Source of the DNA: JAFAYN01 sp963733105
Lineage (GTDB): Bacteria; Gemmatimonadota; Gemmatimonadetes; Longimicrobiales; Longimicrobiaceae
NCBI GenBank assembly: GCA_963733105.1
Contig: CAVTCB010000005.1
Span: forward strand, 124,001-188,000
DNA length: 64,000 nucleotides
Reading direction: 5' to 3'
The notes beneath the pieces were generated by a model, which made no database searches, was not told the origin of the DNA, and saw nothing but the letters and a program-made list of their open reading frames with translations. Shown here piece by piece: positions 18,701 through 30,878 of the stretch. Position 1 is the stretch's first letter, and every line of letters starts with the position of its first letter. The position numbers and the translations under genes were made by a program.

Positions 18701-21700
18701 ACGCCGGCGAACCGGATCGCGCAACCGACCGGCACCAGCTACGCCGGACACGCGGCCTCGCGACCGGCAGCTACTTCTACAAGGTCACCGCCGAGGACGC
18801 CGCCGGCAACATCAGCGCCGCCTCGAACGAGGCGCCGGCCACCGTCGCCGACGCGACCCCGCCCAGCGCGCCCGGCACCCTCACCGCCACCGCCGCCGGC
18901 AGCACGATCAACCTCAGCTGGGGCGCCGCCACCGACAACGTCGCCGTCACCCGCTACAACCTCCACCGCGGCACGCACGCAGCGGCTTCACCCCCACCAG
19001 CCGCGCAACCGGATCGCGCAACCCACCGGCCTCAGCCACGCGACACCGGCCTCGCCCCCGGCACCTACTTCTACAAGCTCACCGCCGAAGACGCCGCCGG
19101 CAACATCGGCCCCCTCTCCAACACCGCCACGCGCCACCGTCGCCGACACCACCCCGCCCAGCACCCCCACCCTCAACGCCAGCGGCGGCGCCGGCCAAGC
19201 CAACCTCACCTGGACCGCCGCCACCGACAACGTCGCCGTCACCCGCTACAACCTCCACCGCTCCACCACCAGCGGCTTCACCCCCACCACCGCCAACCGG
19301 ATCGCGCAACCCACCGGCACGAGCCACACCGACACCGGCCTCGCCGCCGGCACCTACCACTACAAGCTCACCGCCGAAGACGCCGCCGGCAACACCAGCG
19401 CCCCCTCCAACCAAGCCAGCGCCACCGTCACCGCCCCCGCCGCCACCGGCCTCGTCGCCGCCTACGGCCTCGACACCGGCAGCGGCACCACCATCACCGA
19501 CCAATCCGGCACCGGCAACAACGGCACCACCGAGCAACACCAACTGGGCCGGCACGACCGCCGGCCGCTACGGCAACGCCCTCACCTTCAACGGCACCAA
19601 CGCCGTCGTCAGCGTCCCCGACACCGTCAGCCTCGACCTCACGACCGGAATGACCGTCGAGGCGTGGGTCCGCCCGACGGCCCTCGGCGAACAGCTACCG
19701 CACCGTCGTGATGAAGGAACGCCCAGGCGGCAGCGCGTACGCGCTCTACGCGAACGGCTCCGGCAACGACACGGGTGCCGATCGGCGAGCATCATCGTCA
19801 ACGGCTACCGCAGCCGCGATCGGAACGTCGCAGCTCGCTCTCAACACCTGGACACACCTCGCCGCCACGTACAACGGCAGCGTGCTCGCGCTCTACGTCA
19901 ACGGCACGCAGGCCGCGCAACTGCTCGTCACGGGCGCGATCGTGACGTCCACGAGCCCGCTGCAAGCTCGGCGGGAACGCGATCTGGGGTGAGTGGTTCG
20001 CGGGCCAGATCGACGAGGTCCGCGTCTACAACCGCGCCCTCACCGCCACCGAGATCCAGGCCGACATGAACACGGCCGATCACGAATCCGGACGCCGGTC
20101 GCACCGTCCGCGCCGGGGACTGTTGTCGGCGTCGGGTGGCTTGAGCTCGGCGCAGTTGAGTTGGGGGGCGGCGTCGGACAATGTGGGTGTTGTTCGCTAC
20201 AACGTGCACCGGGGCGACGAGTGCGGGCTTTACGCCGTCGGTGGCGAATCGGGTCGGGCAGCCGACCGGGTTGAGTTACACCGACAACGTCGCGGCGGGC
20301 ACCTACTTCTATCGGGTGACGGCGGAGGACGCGGCCGGGAACGTGGGGCCGGTCTCGAACGAGGCGTCGGCGACGGTCGGTGACACGAGCGCGCCGTCGG
20401 CGCCGGGCACGCTGGGCGCGGTCGGGTCGGTCGGGAAGGCGACCCTGTCCTGGGGGGCGGCGACCGACAACGTCGGCGTGGCGCGTTACAACGTGCATCG
20501 GGGCAGCTCGGCCGGGTTCACGCCCAGCTTGGCGAACCGGATCGCGCAGCCGACCACGACCGGCTACGTCGACACCACGAGCCCCGGCTCCTACTTCTAC
20601 AAGGTGACCGCCGAGGACGCGGCCGGCAACGTCGGCCCCGCCTCGAACGAAGCCGCCGCGACCGTCACCGCGGACACGACCGCACCGTCGGCGCCGACCG
20701 GACTGAGCGGCGCCGGTGACCGGCAGCACCGCCAACCTCGCCTGGACCGCCTCGCACCGACGACGTCGCCGTCGTCCGCTACAACGTCCACCGCGGCACC
20801 AGCGCCGGCTTCACCCCCAGCCGGCGAACCGGATCGCGCAACCGACCGGCACCAGCTACGCCGGACACGGGCCTCGCGACCGGCAGCTACTTCTACAAGG
20901 TCACCGCCGAGGACGCCGCCGGCAACACCAGCGCCGCCTCGAACGAGGCGCCGGCCACCGTCGCCGACGCGACCCCGCCCAGCGCGCCCGGCACCCTCAC
21001 CGCCACCGCCGCCGGCAGCACGATCAACCTCAGCTGGGGCGCCGCCACAGACAACGTCGCCGTCACCCGCTACAACCTCCACCGCGGCACCACCAGCGGC
21101 TTCACCCCCACCACCGCCAACCGGATCGCGCAACCCACCGGCCTCAGCCACGCAGACACCGGCCTCGCCCCCGGCACCTACTTCTACAAGCTCACCGCCG
21201 AAGACGCCGCCGGCAACATCGGCCCCCTCTCCAACACCGCCACCGCCACCGTCGCCGACACCACCCCGCCCAGCACCCCCACCCTCAACGCCAGCGGCGG
21301 CGCCGGCCAAGCCAACCTCACCTGGACCGCCGCCACCGACAACGTCGCCGTCAGCCCGCTACAACCTCCACCGCTCCACCACCAGCGGCTTCACCCCCAC
21401 CACCGCCAACCGGATCGCGCAACCCACCGGCACCAGCCACACCGACACCGGCCTCGCCGCCGGCACCTACCACTACAAGCTCACCGCCGAAGACGCCGCC
21501 GGCAACCCCAGCGCCGCCTCCAACCAAGCCAGCGCCACCGTCACCGCCCCCGCCGTCACCGGCCTCGTCGCCGCCTACGGCCTCGACGACCGGCAGCGGC
21601 ACCACGCATCACCGACCAATCCGGCACCGGCAACAACGGCACCCTCAGCCAACACCACCTGGGCCGGCCCACGCGCCGGCCGCTACGGCAACGCGCTCAC

Positions 21701-24700
21701 CTTCAACGGCACCAACGCCGCGCGTCACCGTCCCCGACGCCACCTCCCTCGACCTCACCACCGGCATGACCATCGAGGCCTGGGTCCGACCCACGGCGCT
21801 GGCGAATGGCACACCGTCGTCTTCAAGGAGCGCCCCGGCTACTACGCGCTACGCCCTCTACGCGAACGCCGAGCGCGCAACCGTCCCACCGGCGAACGTC
21901 TACACCGCGACCGACCACGAGCTCGCGGCACCGCGCAGCTGCCGCTGAACACCTGGACGCACCTCGCCGCCACCTACGACGGCAGCGTCCTCGCCCTCTA
22001 CGTCAACGGCACCCAGGCCGGGACACTGCTGGTCAGCGGCGCGATCATCACCTCGACCGGCGCCGCTGAAGATCGGCGGCAACGCGATCTGGGGCGAGTG
22101 GTTCACCGGCCACATCGACGAGGTCCGCATCTACAACCGCGCACTCACCGCCACCGAGATCCAGACCGACATGAACACGGCGATCACTGCGCCGGACACG
22201 ACAGCCACCGAGCGCGCCCGGCACGCTGACGGCGACCGGCGGTCTCGGCCAGATCAGCCTCGCCTGGGGCGCGGCGACGGACAACAGCGGGTGTCACGCG
22301 CTACAACGTCCACCGCGGCGACAGCGCCGGCTTCACGCCCATGCCTCGCGAACCGGATCGCGCAGCCGACGGGGCACGAGCTACACGGACACGGGGCTCG
22401 CCGCCGGGACGTACTTCTACCAGGTCACCGCGGAGGACGCGCGCCGGCAACGTCGGCCCGGCGGCGAACGAGGCGAGCGCGACGGCGACGCTGCCGACAC
22501 GACGCCTCCGACCGTCGCGATCACGGCGCCGGCGTCCGGCGCGACCGTCTCCGCAACGGTGACGGTCGACGCGAACGCCTCGGACAACGGCTCCGTCGCA
22601 GGCGTCCAGTTCAAGCTCGACGGCGCAAACCTCGGCGCCGAGGACACGACGTCCCCGTACTCCGTCTCGTGGGACACGTTCTCGGCGACGAACGGCGCGC
22701 CACACGCTGACCGCGGTCGCCCGCGACGGTGCCGGCAACACGACGACGTCGGCGGCGGTGCCGGTCACCGTCTCGAACACCGCCGCGCGCCGGGCTCGTC
22801 GGCGCGTGGGCGTTCGACGAGGGCACGGGGCCGACGGCGGCCGACCAGTCCGGCCGCGGCAACAACGGCACCGCCGCGAACGCGACGTGGGTGACGAACG
22901 GAAGGTTCAACAAGGCGCTGCTCCTTCAACGGGACGAACGCATGGGTCACGGTTCCCGACGCTGCGACACTCGACCTCACGACCGGCATGACGCTCGAAG
23001 CCTGGGTGCGCCCGGCCACGTCGGGCGGCTGGCGGACGGCGGTCGCCAAGGACCAGGCCGGGAGCCTCGCCTACGGGCTCTACTCGACACACGCGCCGGC
23101 ACGTTCCCCGGTACCGAGGTCTTCGTCGCCGGCGCGACGCGCGCGCTCGAACGGCAACCACGCCGCTGCCGGTCGGGAGCTGGAGCCACGTCGCCGCCAC
23201 CTACGACGGGACGATGCTGCGCCTCTACGTCAACGGCGCCCAGGTCGTCCCAGCTCGCCGGTCGCCGGCTCGATCGTGACCTCCGCCTCGCCGCTGCACA
23301 TCGGCGGCAACGGCGTCTGGGGCGAGTGGTTCAACGGCACGATCGACGAGGTGCGCGTCTACAACCGCGCGCTCAGCGCGGCGAGATCCAGAACGACATG
23401 GTCCGGAGCATCACGCCGGACACGATCGCGCCGACGATCAGCGGCCCGGACGCCGGCCCCGGGCGCCGCCGGCGTCAACGCGGGCGGCTCCGCGACGGTC
23501 ACGTTCAACGAGCCGATGAACACCGGCAGCATCACGTCGTCGACGTTCCAGCTCAAGGACGCCGCGAACGCCGTCGTCCCGGCAACGGTCACGTACGACA
23601 CGGCGACGAGCGTCGCGACGCTGACGCCGCAGGATGCGCTGCACGTACGGCGCGACGTACACGGTCACCGTGAAGGGCGGCGCCGGTGGCGTCACCGACC
23701 TCGCCGGCAACCCGCTCGCCGCCGACTCGACGTGGTCGTTCACGATCGAGGCGTCGCCGCCGCCGGTCCTCGTCGTCGGCTCGACCGCGAACCCGTTCGG
23801 CTCCTACCTCGGCGAGATCCTCCGCAACGAGGGCCTGAACGCGTTCACGACGATCGACGTCGCGTTCCTCTCGCCCGCGCTTGCTCGCACAGTTCGACGT
23901 CGTCGTGCTCGGCGAGACGCCGCTCAGCGCCGGCGCAGGTGACGACGCTGACCGGCTGGGTCAACGGCGGCGGCAACCTGATCGCGATGCGGCCGGACAA
24001 GCAGCTCGCCGCCTGCTCGGCCTGACCGACGCCGGGCACGACGCTGGCGAACGCGTACCTCCAGGTCGCGACGGGCTCGGCCCCGGGCAGCCGGGATCGT
24101 CGGGAGCACGATCCAGTTCCACGGCACGGCCGACCGCTACACGCTCGAACGGCGCGACGTCGGTCGCGACGCTCTACTCGACCGCGACGACGGCGACGTC
24201 GAACCCGGCGGTGACGCTGCGCTCGGTCGGCTCGAGCGGCGGCCAGGCGGCGGCCTTCACGTACGACCTCGCCCGCTCGGTCGTCTACACGCGCCAGGGC
24301 AACCCGGCCTGGGCCGGCCAGGAGCGGGACGGCGTCATCGGGATCCGTCCCGACGACCTGTTCTACGGCGCGAGGGCCGGCGACGTGCAGCCGGACTGGG
24401 TCGACACGAACAAGATCGCGATCCCGCAGGCCGACGAGCAGCAGCGGCTGCTCGTCAACCTGATCACGCACATGGAGCGCGACAAGCTGCCGCTGCCGCG
24501 CTTCTGGTACCTGCCGCGCGGCGAGAAGGCCGTCGTCGTGATGAGCGGCGACGACCACTCGCCGAGCCAGGCGCCGGGCGGCACCGCGAGCCACTTCGAC
24601 CGCTACAAGGCGCTGAGCCCGCCGGGCTGCGTCGTCGCCAACTGGGAGTGCGTCCGCTCGACCTCGTACGTCTACCCGAGCGCCACGCTGACGAACGCCC

Positions 24701-25528
24701 AGGCGACGGCGTATCTCGCGGACGGCTTCGAGATCGCGCTGCACCCGCTCGTCTCCTCGTGCCCGACGACGCTCGATCTCGGCGGAGGAGCTCGGCGGCG
24801 ATCTTCGACACCCAGCTCGCTCAGTTCCAGGCGAAGTACACGAGCGTCCCGCGCCCAGGTGTCGAGCCGCACCCACTGCGTCTACTGGCCCGACTGGGCG
24901 ACGAACGCGAAGGTCGAGCTCGCGCGCGGCATCCGGATGGACGCGAACTACTACCACTACCCGGGCCCGTGGATCGGCGCCAAGCCGGGCTTCATGAACG
25001 GCGGCGGCTTCCCGATGCGCTTCGCCGACCTCGACGGCACGCCGATCGACGTCTACCAGGCAGAACACGAACATGACCGACGAGTCAGGGCAGAACATCT
25101 CCGACGACGGTCAACGCGCTGCTCGACAACGCGGTCGGCGCGCCTGGCTACTACGGCGCCTTCGGCGCCAACATGCACACCGACAACCCCGCACCGCACG
25201 CCGGGCGCCGAGGCGATCGTCGCCGCCGCTCAGGCACGAAGCGTGCCGGTGATCTCCTACAAGCAGCTGCTCGGCTGGGTCGACGGCCGCAACGGCTCGA
25301 CGATCCGCGGCCTCGCCTGGAACGCCGGCACGCTCACTTTCGTCACGACCGTCGGCGCCGGCGCGAACGGGCTCCAGACGATGCTGCCGGTGCAGGGGCC
25401 GTCCGGGCACGCTGACCGCGATCACCCGCGCCGGCTCGCCCGTCGCCTACACGGTGCAGACGATCAAGGGCGTCCAGTACGCGGTCTTCGACGCCGCCAC
25501 GGCGAGCTACCAGGCCACGTACTCGTAG
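15772..25528 (+). CDS. Giant secreted galactose oxidase-like / LamG / FN3 protein
   Basis: About 9.8 kb, ~3,250 residues, broken by dozens of single-base frame changes; domains below are read by stitching frames. Order: signal-like segment; kelch propeller (15.9-17.0 kb) and DUF1929 (17.0-17.3), i.e. a galactose/glyoxal-oxidase unit; Ig-like (17.3-17.6); LamG 1 (17.6-18.2); four FN3 (18.25-19.44); LamG 2 (19.45-20.07); five FN3 (20.1-21.55); LamG 3 (21.56-22.18); FN3; Ig-like; LamG 4 (22.8-23.4); Big_5 (23.4-23.75); a flavodoxin/amidotransferase-like unit (23.77-24.0); and a C-terminal module with VVVMSGDDHS and IALHPL motifs resembling polysaccharide deacetylases. Radical-copper residues are all present: LFCSGH (Cys), ARWYPTA (Tyr), GRLYHST (Tyr-His), VTHALD (His). 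It presumably binds and oxidises extracellular glycans; it lies next to the polysaccharide genes. TAG at 25526-25528. Confidence 0.8.
18484..19680 (+). repeat. Intragenic direct repeat, copy 1 (FN3 block plus LamG start)
   Basis: This ~1.2-kb segment of the giant gene encodes three FN3 units and the first third of a LamG domain. It is nearly identical to 20604-21795, apart from single-base indels and a diverging end. Offset is about 2.12 kb. Confidence 0.7.
20604..21795 (+). repeat. Intragenic direct repeat, copy 2
   Basis: Second copy of the block at 18484-19680. Shared runs include the FN3 text for ATDNVAVTRYNLHR and TGLAPGTYFYKLTAEDAAG with the same synonymous codons, which indicates recent duplication or gene conversion. 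Such a repeat is also a likely place for assembly collapse. Confidence 0.7.
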
Positions 25529-25574
25529 GGCGCGACCTCGCCGGTCGGGTAGGGAGACCCTGGACCCCCGCGTG

Positions 25575-25602
25575 TTGTCCGCGCTGGCATGCAGGCGGAC
25601 AA
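25575..25602. promoter_or_regulatory. Inverted repeat between the two giant genes
   Basis: TTGTCCGC and GCGGACAA are perfect 8-bp arms around a 12-bp centre, about 60 bp before the second giant's start. It could be an operator or a small hairpin. No T-run follows. Confidence 0.4.
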
Positions 25603-25661
25603 TGTCGCCATGGGGAGAGATCCTGCGGCTCTCGCATGTCGAAACGAGATGTGAGCGTCTG

Positions 25662-28600
25662 ATGCGGCTCTGACTTGCGGCTGCGGTCGCGCTGCTCGCC
25701 CTTCTGGGGCGCCGCTCCGGCCTGGGCCGATCCACCGCCGCCGGGCCTCGTCGCGGCGTACGCCTTCGACGAGGGCTCCGGGACGACAGCCGTCGACGCG
25801 TCCGGCAACGGAGCGCACTGGCGTCGTCGTCGGCGCGACGTGGGCGACTGGACGCTACGGCGGCGCGCTCTCGTTCGACGGGAGCGACGACTACGTCGGC
25901 CTCCCGGCCTCGGCACCTTCTACAACACGCGCCTTCACGCTCGAGGCCTGGGTGCAGAAGGCGACGACGAAGAACGACGTCGGCATCGTCGGAACGTGGA
26001 CCGGCAACGGCCCGATGCTCTGGGTCGACCATCTCGCGACCCGCTACCACCTCACGCTCGGGGAACGACCTCTCGTCCTATCTCGACTCGGGCGTGAGTC
26101 CCAGCGTCGGCCAGTGGCAGCATCTCGCCGCCACGTTCGACGGCGCGACCGCCCGCTACTACATCGACGGCGTCGAGGTGGCGTCGCGCGCGTTCTCTGG
26201 CAGCGTCGGCGACTCGAACACGTGGCGGATCGGCGCCTACGGCAGCGTCGCGGGCGGCTTCTTCGACGGGCTCATCGACGAGATCCGCGTCTACGACCGC
26301 GCACTCAGCGCGAGCGAGATCCAGGCCGACCGAGACACGCCGCTCGGGATCGTGGCGCCGGGAGCGCCGACGGAGCCCGGGAGACCTCACCGTCACGGGG
26401 AGCACGCAGACGTCGGTCTCGCTCTCGTGGACGGCTTCGACGGACGACGTCGGCGTGGCCGGCTACACGGTCTACGTCGACGGCGCCGTCGCCGGCACGA
26501 CGACGGCGAACCACGTTCACGGTTCCGGGACTGACCTGCTCGACCGGCTACGAGCTCGAGGTCGAGGCCTTCGACGGCTCCGGCAACGTCTCGCCGCGCG
26601 CGAGCGTGACCGGCTCGACCACGGCCTGCGACGCGACGCCGGGGCTCGTCGCGGCGTACGCCTTCGACGACGGGTCCGGGACGACGCTGCTCGACGCGTC
26701 CGGCTACGGGCGGAACGGCACGATCACCGGCGCGACCTGGACGACCGGCCGCCACGGCGGCGGCGCTCTCCTTCGACGGCATCGACGACCACGTCGCGCT
26801 CGGCAGCCTCGGCACCTTCTACAACACCGCCTTCACGCTCGAGGCCTGGGTGCAGAAGAGCACCGCCAAGAAGGACGTCGGCGTGGTCGGCTCCTGGACG
26901 GGCAGCGGGCCGATGCTCTGGGTCGACCACGCTCGCCGGCCGTCACTACCTCACCCTCGGCACGAGCCTCTCGTCGTACCTCGACTCGGGCGTCGAGCGC
27001 GGTCGTCGGCCAGTGGCAGCATCTCGCCGCGACGTTCGACGGCACGACCGCTCGCTACTACGTCGACGGCGCCGAGGTGGCGAGCCGGCCGGTCTCCGGC
27101 AGCGTCGGCAGCTCGAACACCTGGCGGATCGGTGCCTACGGCGGCAGCCCCGGCGGCTTCTTCGACGGTCTCGTCGACGACGTCCGCATCTACAACCGCG
27201 CCCTGACTGCCGGGCAGATCCTGTTCGACCGCGACCACGGCGTCACGCCGCCCGCCGTCCCGCCGGACACCTCGCCTCCGACCGCGCCCGGATCCCTCAC
27301 CGCGACGCCCGGCACCGGCCAGGCGACGCTGAACTGGGGTGCGGCGACCGACAACGTCGGCGTGACCCAGTACAACGTCCACCGCTCGACGAGCCCGGGC
27401 TTCACGCCGAGCGCGGCGAACCGGATCGCGCAGCCGACCGGCACGACGTACACCGACACGGGTCTCGTTCCCGGCGTCTACTACTACCGGGTCACGGCGC
27501 AGGACGCAGAGGGCAACGTCGGCCCGGCCTCGAACGAGGCGAGCCGCGACCGTCGCGGACACGACGCCGCCGAGCGCTCCGGGAACGCTGACCGCGACCG
27601 GAGGCCTCGGGCCGGCCTCGCTGTCGTGGGGCGCCGCCGACCGACAACATCGGCGTCGTCAAGTACAACGTCCACCGCTCGACGACCGTCGGGCTTCACG
27701 CCGTCGACGGCGAACCGCGTCGCACAACCGACCGGCCTGAGCTACACGGACACCGGTCTGCCACCGGCACGTACTACTACAAGGTCACCGCGGAGGACGC
27801 CGCCGGGAACGTTGGCCCCGTCTCGAACCAGGCGAGCGCACTCGTCACCGCGGACACGACCCGACCGACCGTCTCGATCACCGCACCGACCGCCGGCGCG
27901 ACGGTGTCCGGGATCACGACCGTCAGCGCCAACGCGGCCGACAACGTCGCCGTGGCCGGCGTCCAGTTCCGGGTCGACGGCGTGAACGTCGGCGCCGAGG
28001 ACGTCACCGCGCCGTACTCCGTCTCGTGGGACACGCGCGGCGAGCTGAACGGCTCTCACACGCTCACCGCGGTCGCGCGTGACACGAGCGGGAACACGAG
28101 GACGTCGAGCGCGGTCGCCGTCACGGTCTCCAACGGCGGCGTCTCGCAGGCCGGCCTTCGCGTCGCGTACGGGCTCGACGAGACGTCGGGGACGTCGGTC
28201 GTCCGACTGGTCCGGCGGAACAACGACGGCCACGGCCGTCGGCACGACCTGGACGAGCGGCCGTTTCGGCGGCGCCGCGTCGTTCGACGGCGTCAGCGAC
28301 CGCATCGACGTCCCCGCTCTCGGAACGTTCTACAACACCGCCTTCACGCTCGAGGCCTGGGTGCGCAAGTCGACGGCGAAGAAGGACGTCGCGGTGCTCG
28401 GCTCGTGGACACGGCGACGGGACCGATGATCTGGGTCGACCACGCTCGCGGGCGCTACCACCTCACGCTCGGCGGTGAACTCTCCTTCTATCTGGATTCC
28501 GGCCGTACGCCGACGGTCGGCCAGTGGGAGCACGTCGCGGCGACATACGACGGCACCGACCGCTCGCTTCTACGTCGACGGGGTCGAGGTCGCGAGCAGG

Positions 28601-30722
28601 ACGTTCACCGGGTCCGGTCGGCAACTCGAACACGTGGCGCCTCGGCGCCTACAACGCGACGCCCTCCGGCTTCTTCGACGGTCAGATCGACAACGTCCGC
28701 GTCTACGACCGCGCGCTCAGCGCGGCCGAGGTCGCAGACTCGACATGGTCGTCGCGCATCCAGCGCGAGACGATCCCGCCGATCCGTGACCGCGACGACG
28801 CCGGCGAACGGCGCTGCGGGAGTCAACGCCGGCACGACGCCGACGGCACGTTTCAACGAGCCGATGAAGGCGAGCACGATCACGACGAGCACGTTCCAGC
28901 TGAAGGACGCCGCAACAGGCGGTCGTCCCGGCGACCGTGACGTACGACTCGGCGACGATGACCGCGAAGCTGACGCCGCAGAGCGCGCTCGCCTACGGCG
29001 CGAGCTACACCGCCACGGTCAAGGGCGGCGCCGGAGGCGTCACCGACGTCGCCGGCAACCCTCTCGCGGCGAACGTCAGCTGGTCGTTCACGACCGAGGC
29101 CTCGCCGCCGCAGGTCCTGGTCGTGACCTCGACGGCGAGGCCGTTCGGCGCCTATCTCGGCGAGATCCTCCGCAACGAAGGCCTCAACGCCTTCACGACG
29201 ATCGACGTCGCGTTCCTCTCGCCGGCGCTGCTGAGCGGCTTCGACGTCGTCGTGCTCGGCGAGGCGCCGCTCAGTCCGGCGCAGGAGTCGACCCTGATCG
29301 GCTGGGTGAACGGGGGCGGCAACCTCGTCGCGATGCGGCCCGACAAGGCACTGGCCGGTCTCTTCGGGCTCACGGTCGCAAGCGGGACCCGCTCGAACGT
29401 CTACCTGAAGGTCAACAACGACGGTGCCGGCAGGAGCGGGGATCGTGGGCAGCACGATCCAGTTCCACGGCACCGCCGACCGTTACACGCTTGAACGGCG
29501 CGACGGCCGTCGCGATGCAGTACTCGAGCGCGACGACGGCGACGACGAACCCGGCGGTGACGCTGCGCTCGGTCGGCTCGAACGGCGGCCAGGCGGCGGC
29601 GTTCACCTACGACCTCGCTCGCTCGGTCGTCTACACGCGCCAGGGCAACCCCGCCTGGGCGGGCCAGGAGCGGGACGGCGTCGTCGGGATCCGCCCCGAC
29701 GACATGTTCTACTCGACGTGGCTCGACACGAACAAGATCGCGATCCCGCAGGCGGACGAGCAGCAGCGGCTGCTCGTGAACCTGATCACGCTGATGAACG
29801 CCGACAAGATGCCGCTGCCGCGCTTCTGGTACCTGCCGCGCGGCGAGAAGGCGGTCGTCGTGATGAGCGGCGACGACCATTCCCCGGGTTACGCGCCCGG
29901 CGGCACGGCGAGTCGCCTTCGACCGCTTCAAGGAGCTCAGCCCGGCCGGCTGCGACGTCGCCGAGTGGGAGTGCGTCCGCTCGACGTCGTATGTCTTCCC
30001 GACAACGTGCTCACGAACGCTCAGGCAGCGGCCTACGTCGCGGAAGGCTTCGAGGTCGCGCTGCACCCGGTCGTCGCGTCGTGCCCGACCACGCCGATGA
30101 CCGAGGCCCAGCTGTCCGCGATCTTCGACACGCAGCTCGGCGCCTTCGCGGCCCGGTACACGAACGTCCCCGCCCCGGTCTCGAATCGCAACCACTGCGT
30201 CTACTGGCCCGACTGGGCATCGACCGCGAACGTCGAGCTCGACGCACGGAATCCGGATGGACGCCAACTACTACCACTACCCGACCGCCTGGATCGGCTC
30301 CAAGCCCGGCTTCATGAACGGCGGCGGCTTCCCGATGCGCTTCGCCGACCTCGACGGCACGCCGATCGACGTCTGGCAGCAGAACACGAACATGAACGAC
30401 GAGGCGACGACCGCCTACCAGACGCCACATCGACACGCTGCTCGACAACGCCGTCGGCCCGCACGGCTACTACGGCGCGTTCGGCATGAACATGCACACG
30501 GACAATCCCGCGCCGCACGCGGCGCGGAGGACGATCGTCGCCTCGGCCCAGGCGCGCGGCGTGCCCGTGATCTCGTACAAGCAGCTGCTCGACTGGGTCG
30601 ACGGACGGGACAGCTCGACCATCCGCGGTCTCAGGTGGAACGCGGGCACGCTGACCTTCACGATCACGGTCGGGGCCGGCGCGAACGGGCCTCCAGACGC
30701 TGCTGCCGACCCAGGGGCCGTC
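25662..30722 (+). CDS. Second giant secreted LamG/FN3 protein, paralog, 3' end cut off
   Basis: The ATG at 25662 opens a signal peptide (LAAAVALLALLGAAPAWADP once two early frame breaks are joined). Order: LamG (25.74-26.33 kb), FN3, LamG (26.64-27.24), two FN3 (27.27-27.85), Ig-like (27.87-28.13), LamG (28.15-28.75), Big_5 (28.78-29.09), flavodoxin-like unit (29.1-29.4), and the same C-terminal module as the preceding gene (VVVMSGDDHS, VALHPVV, RMDANYYHYP, GFPMRFADLDGTPIDV). The C-terminal ~1,950 bp closely parallel those at 23.4-25.5 kb. There is no galactose oxidase domain. The sequence stops being homologous at 30722, about 40 codons before the paralog's stop. Fewer frame breaks than the first gene. 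Confidence 0.8.
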
Positions 30723-30735
30723 GCCATCAACAAGG
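30712..30735. other. Probable chimeric assembly junction
   Basis: The paralogous gene shows CAGGGGCCGTC followed by CGGGCACGCTGACC; here CAGGGGCCGTC is followed by GCCATCAACAAGG. From this base on, gene content, promoter style and sequence quality all change. No insertion-sequence end or attachment-site repeat is visible. Confidence 0.75.
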
Positions 30736-30878
30736 CCCTCATCCAGATGAAGGAGGCCGAGGGCTCCCTCGCGCCTGCGGACCCCTGGGCCGCCGTCCGC
30801 GGGCGGGCCCCGGAGACTCCGGCTCCCGCGCCGCAGACGGTGAGCGCCCCGCCCCCGCCCATCAAGGAACCGCCCACG

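Noticed and set aside
18500..22200. Regular repeats that could be a CRISPR array
   Set aside because: The repeats are ~290 bp and encode FN3 domains; there are no short repeats with unique spacers.
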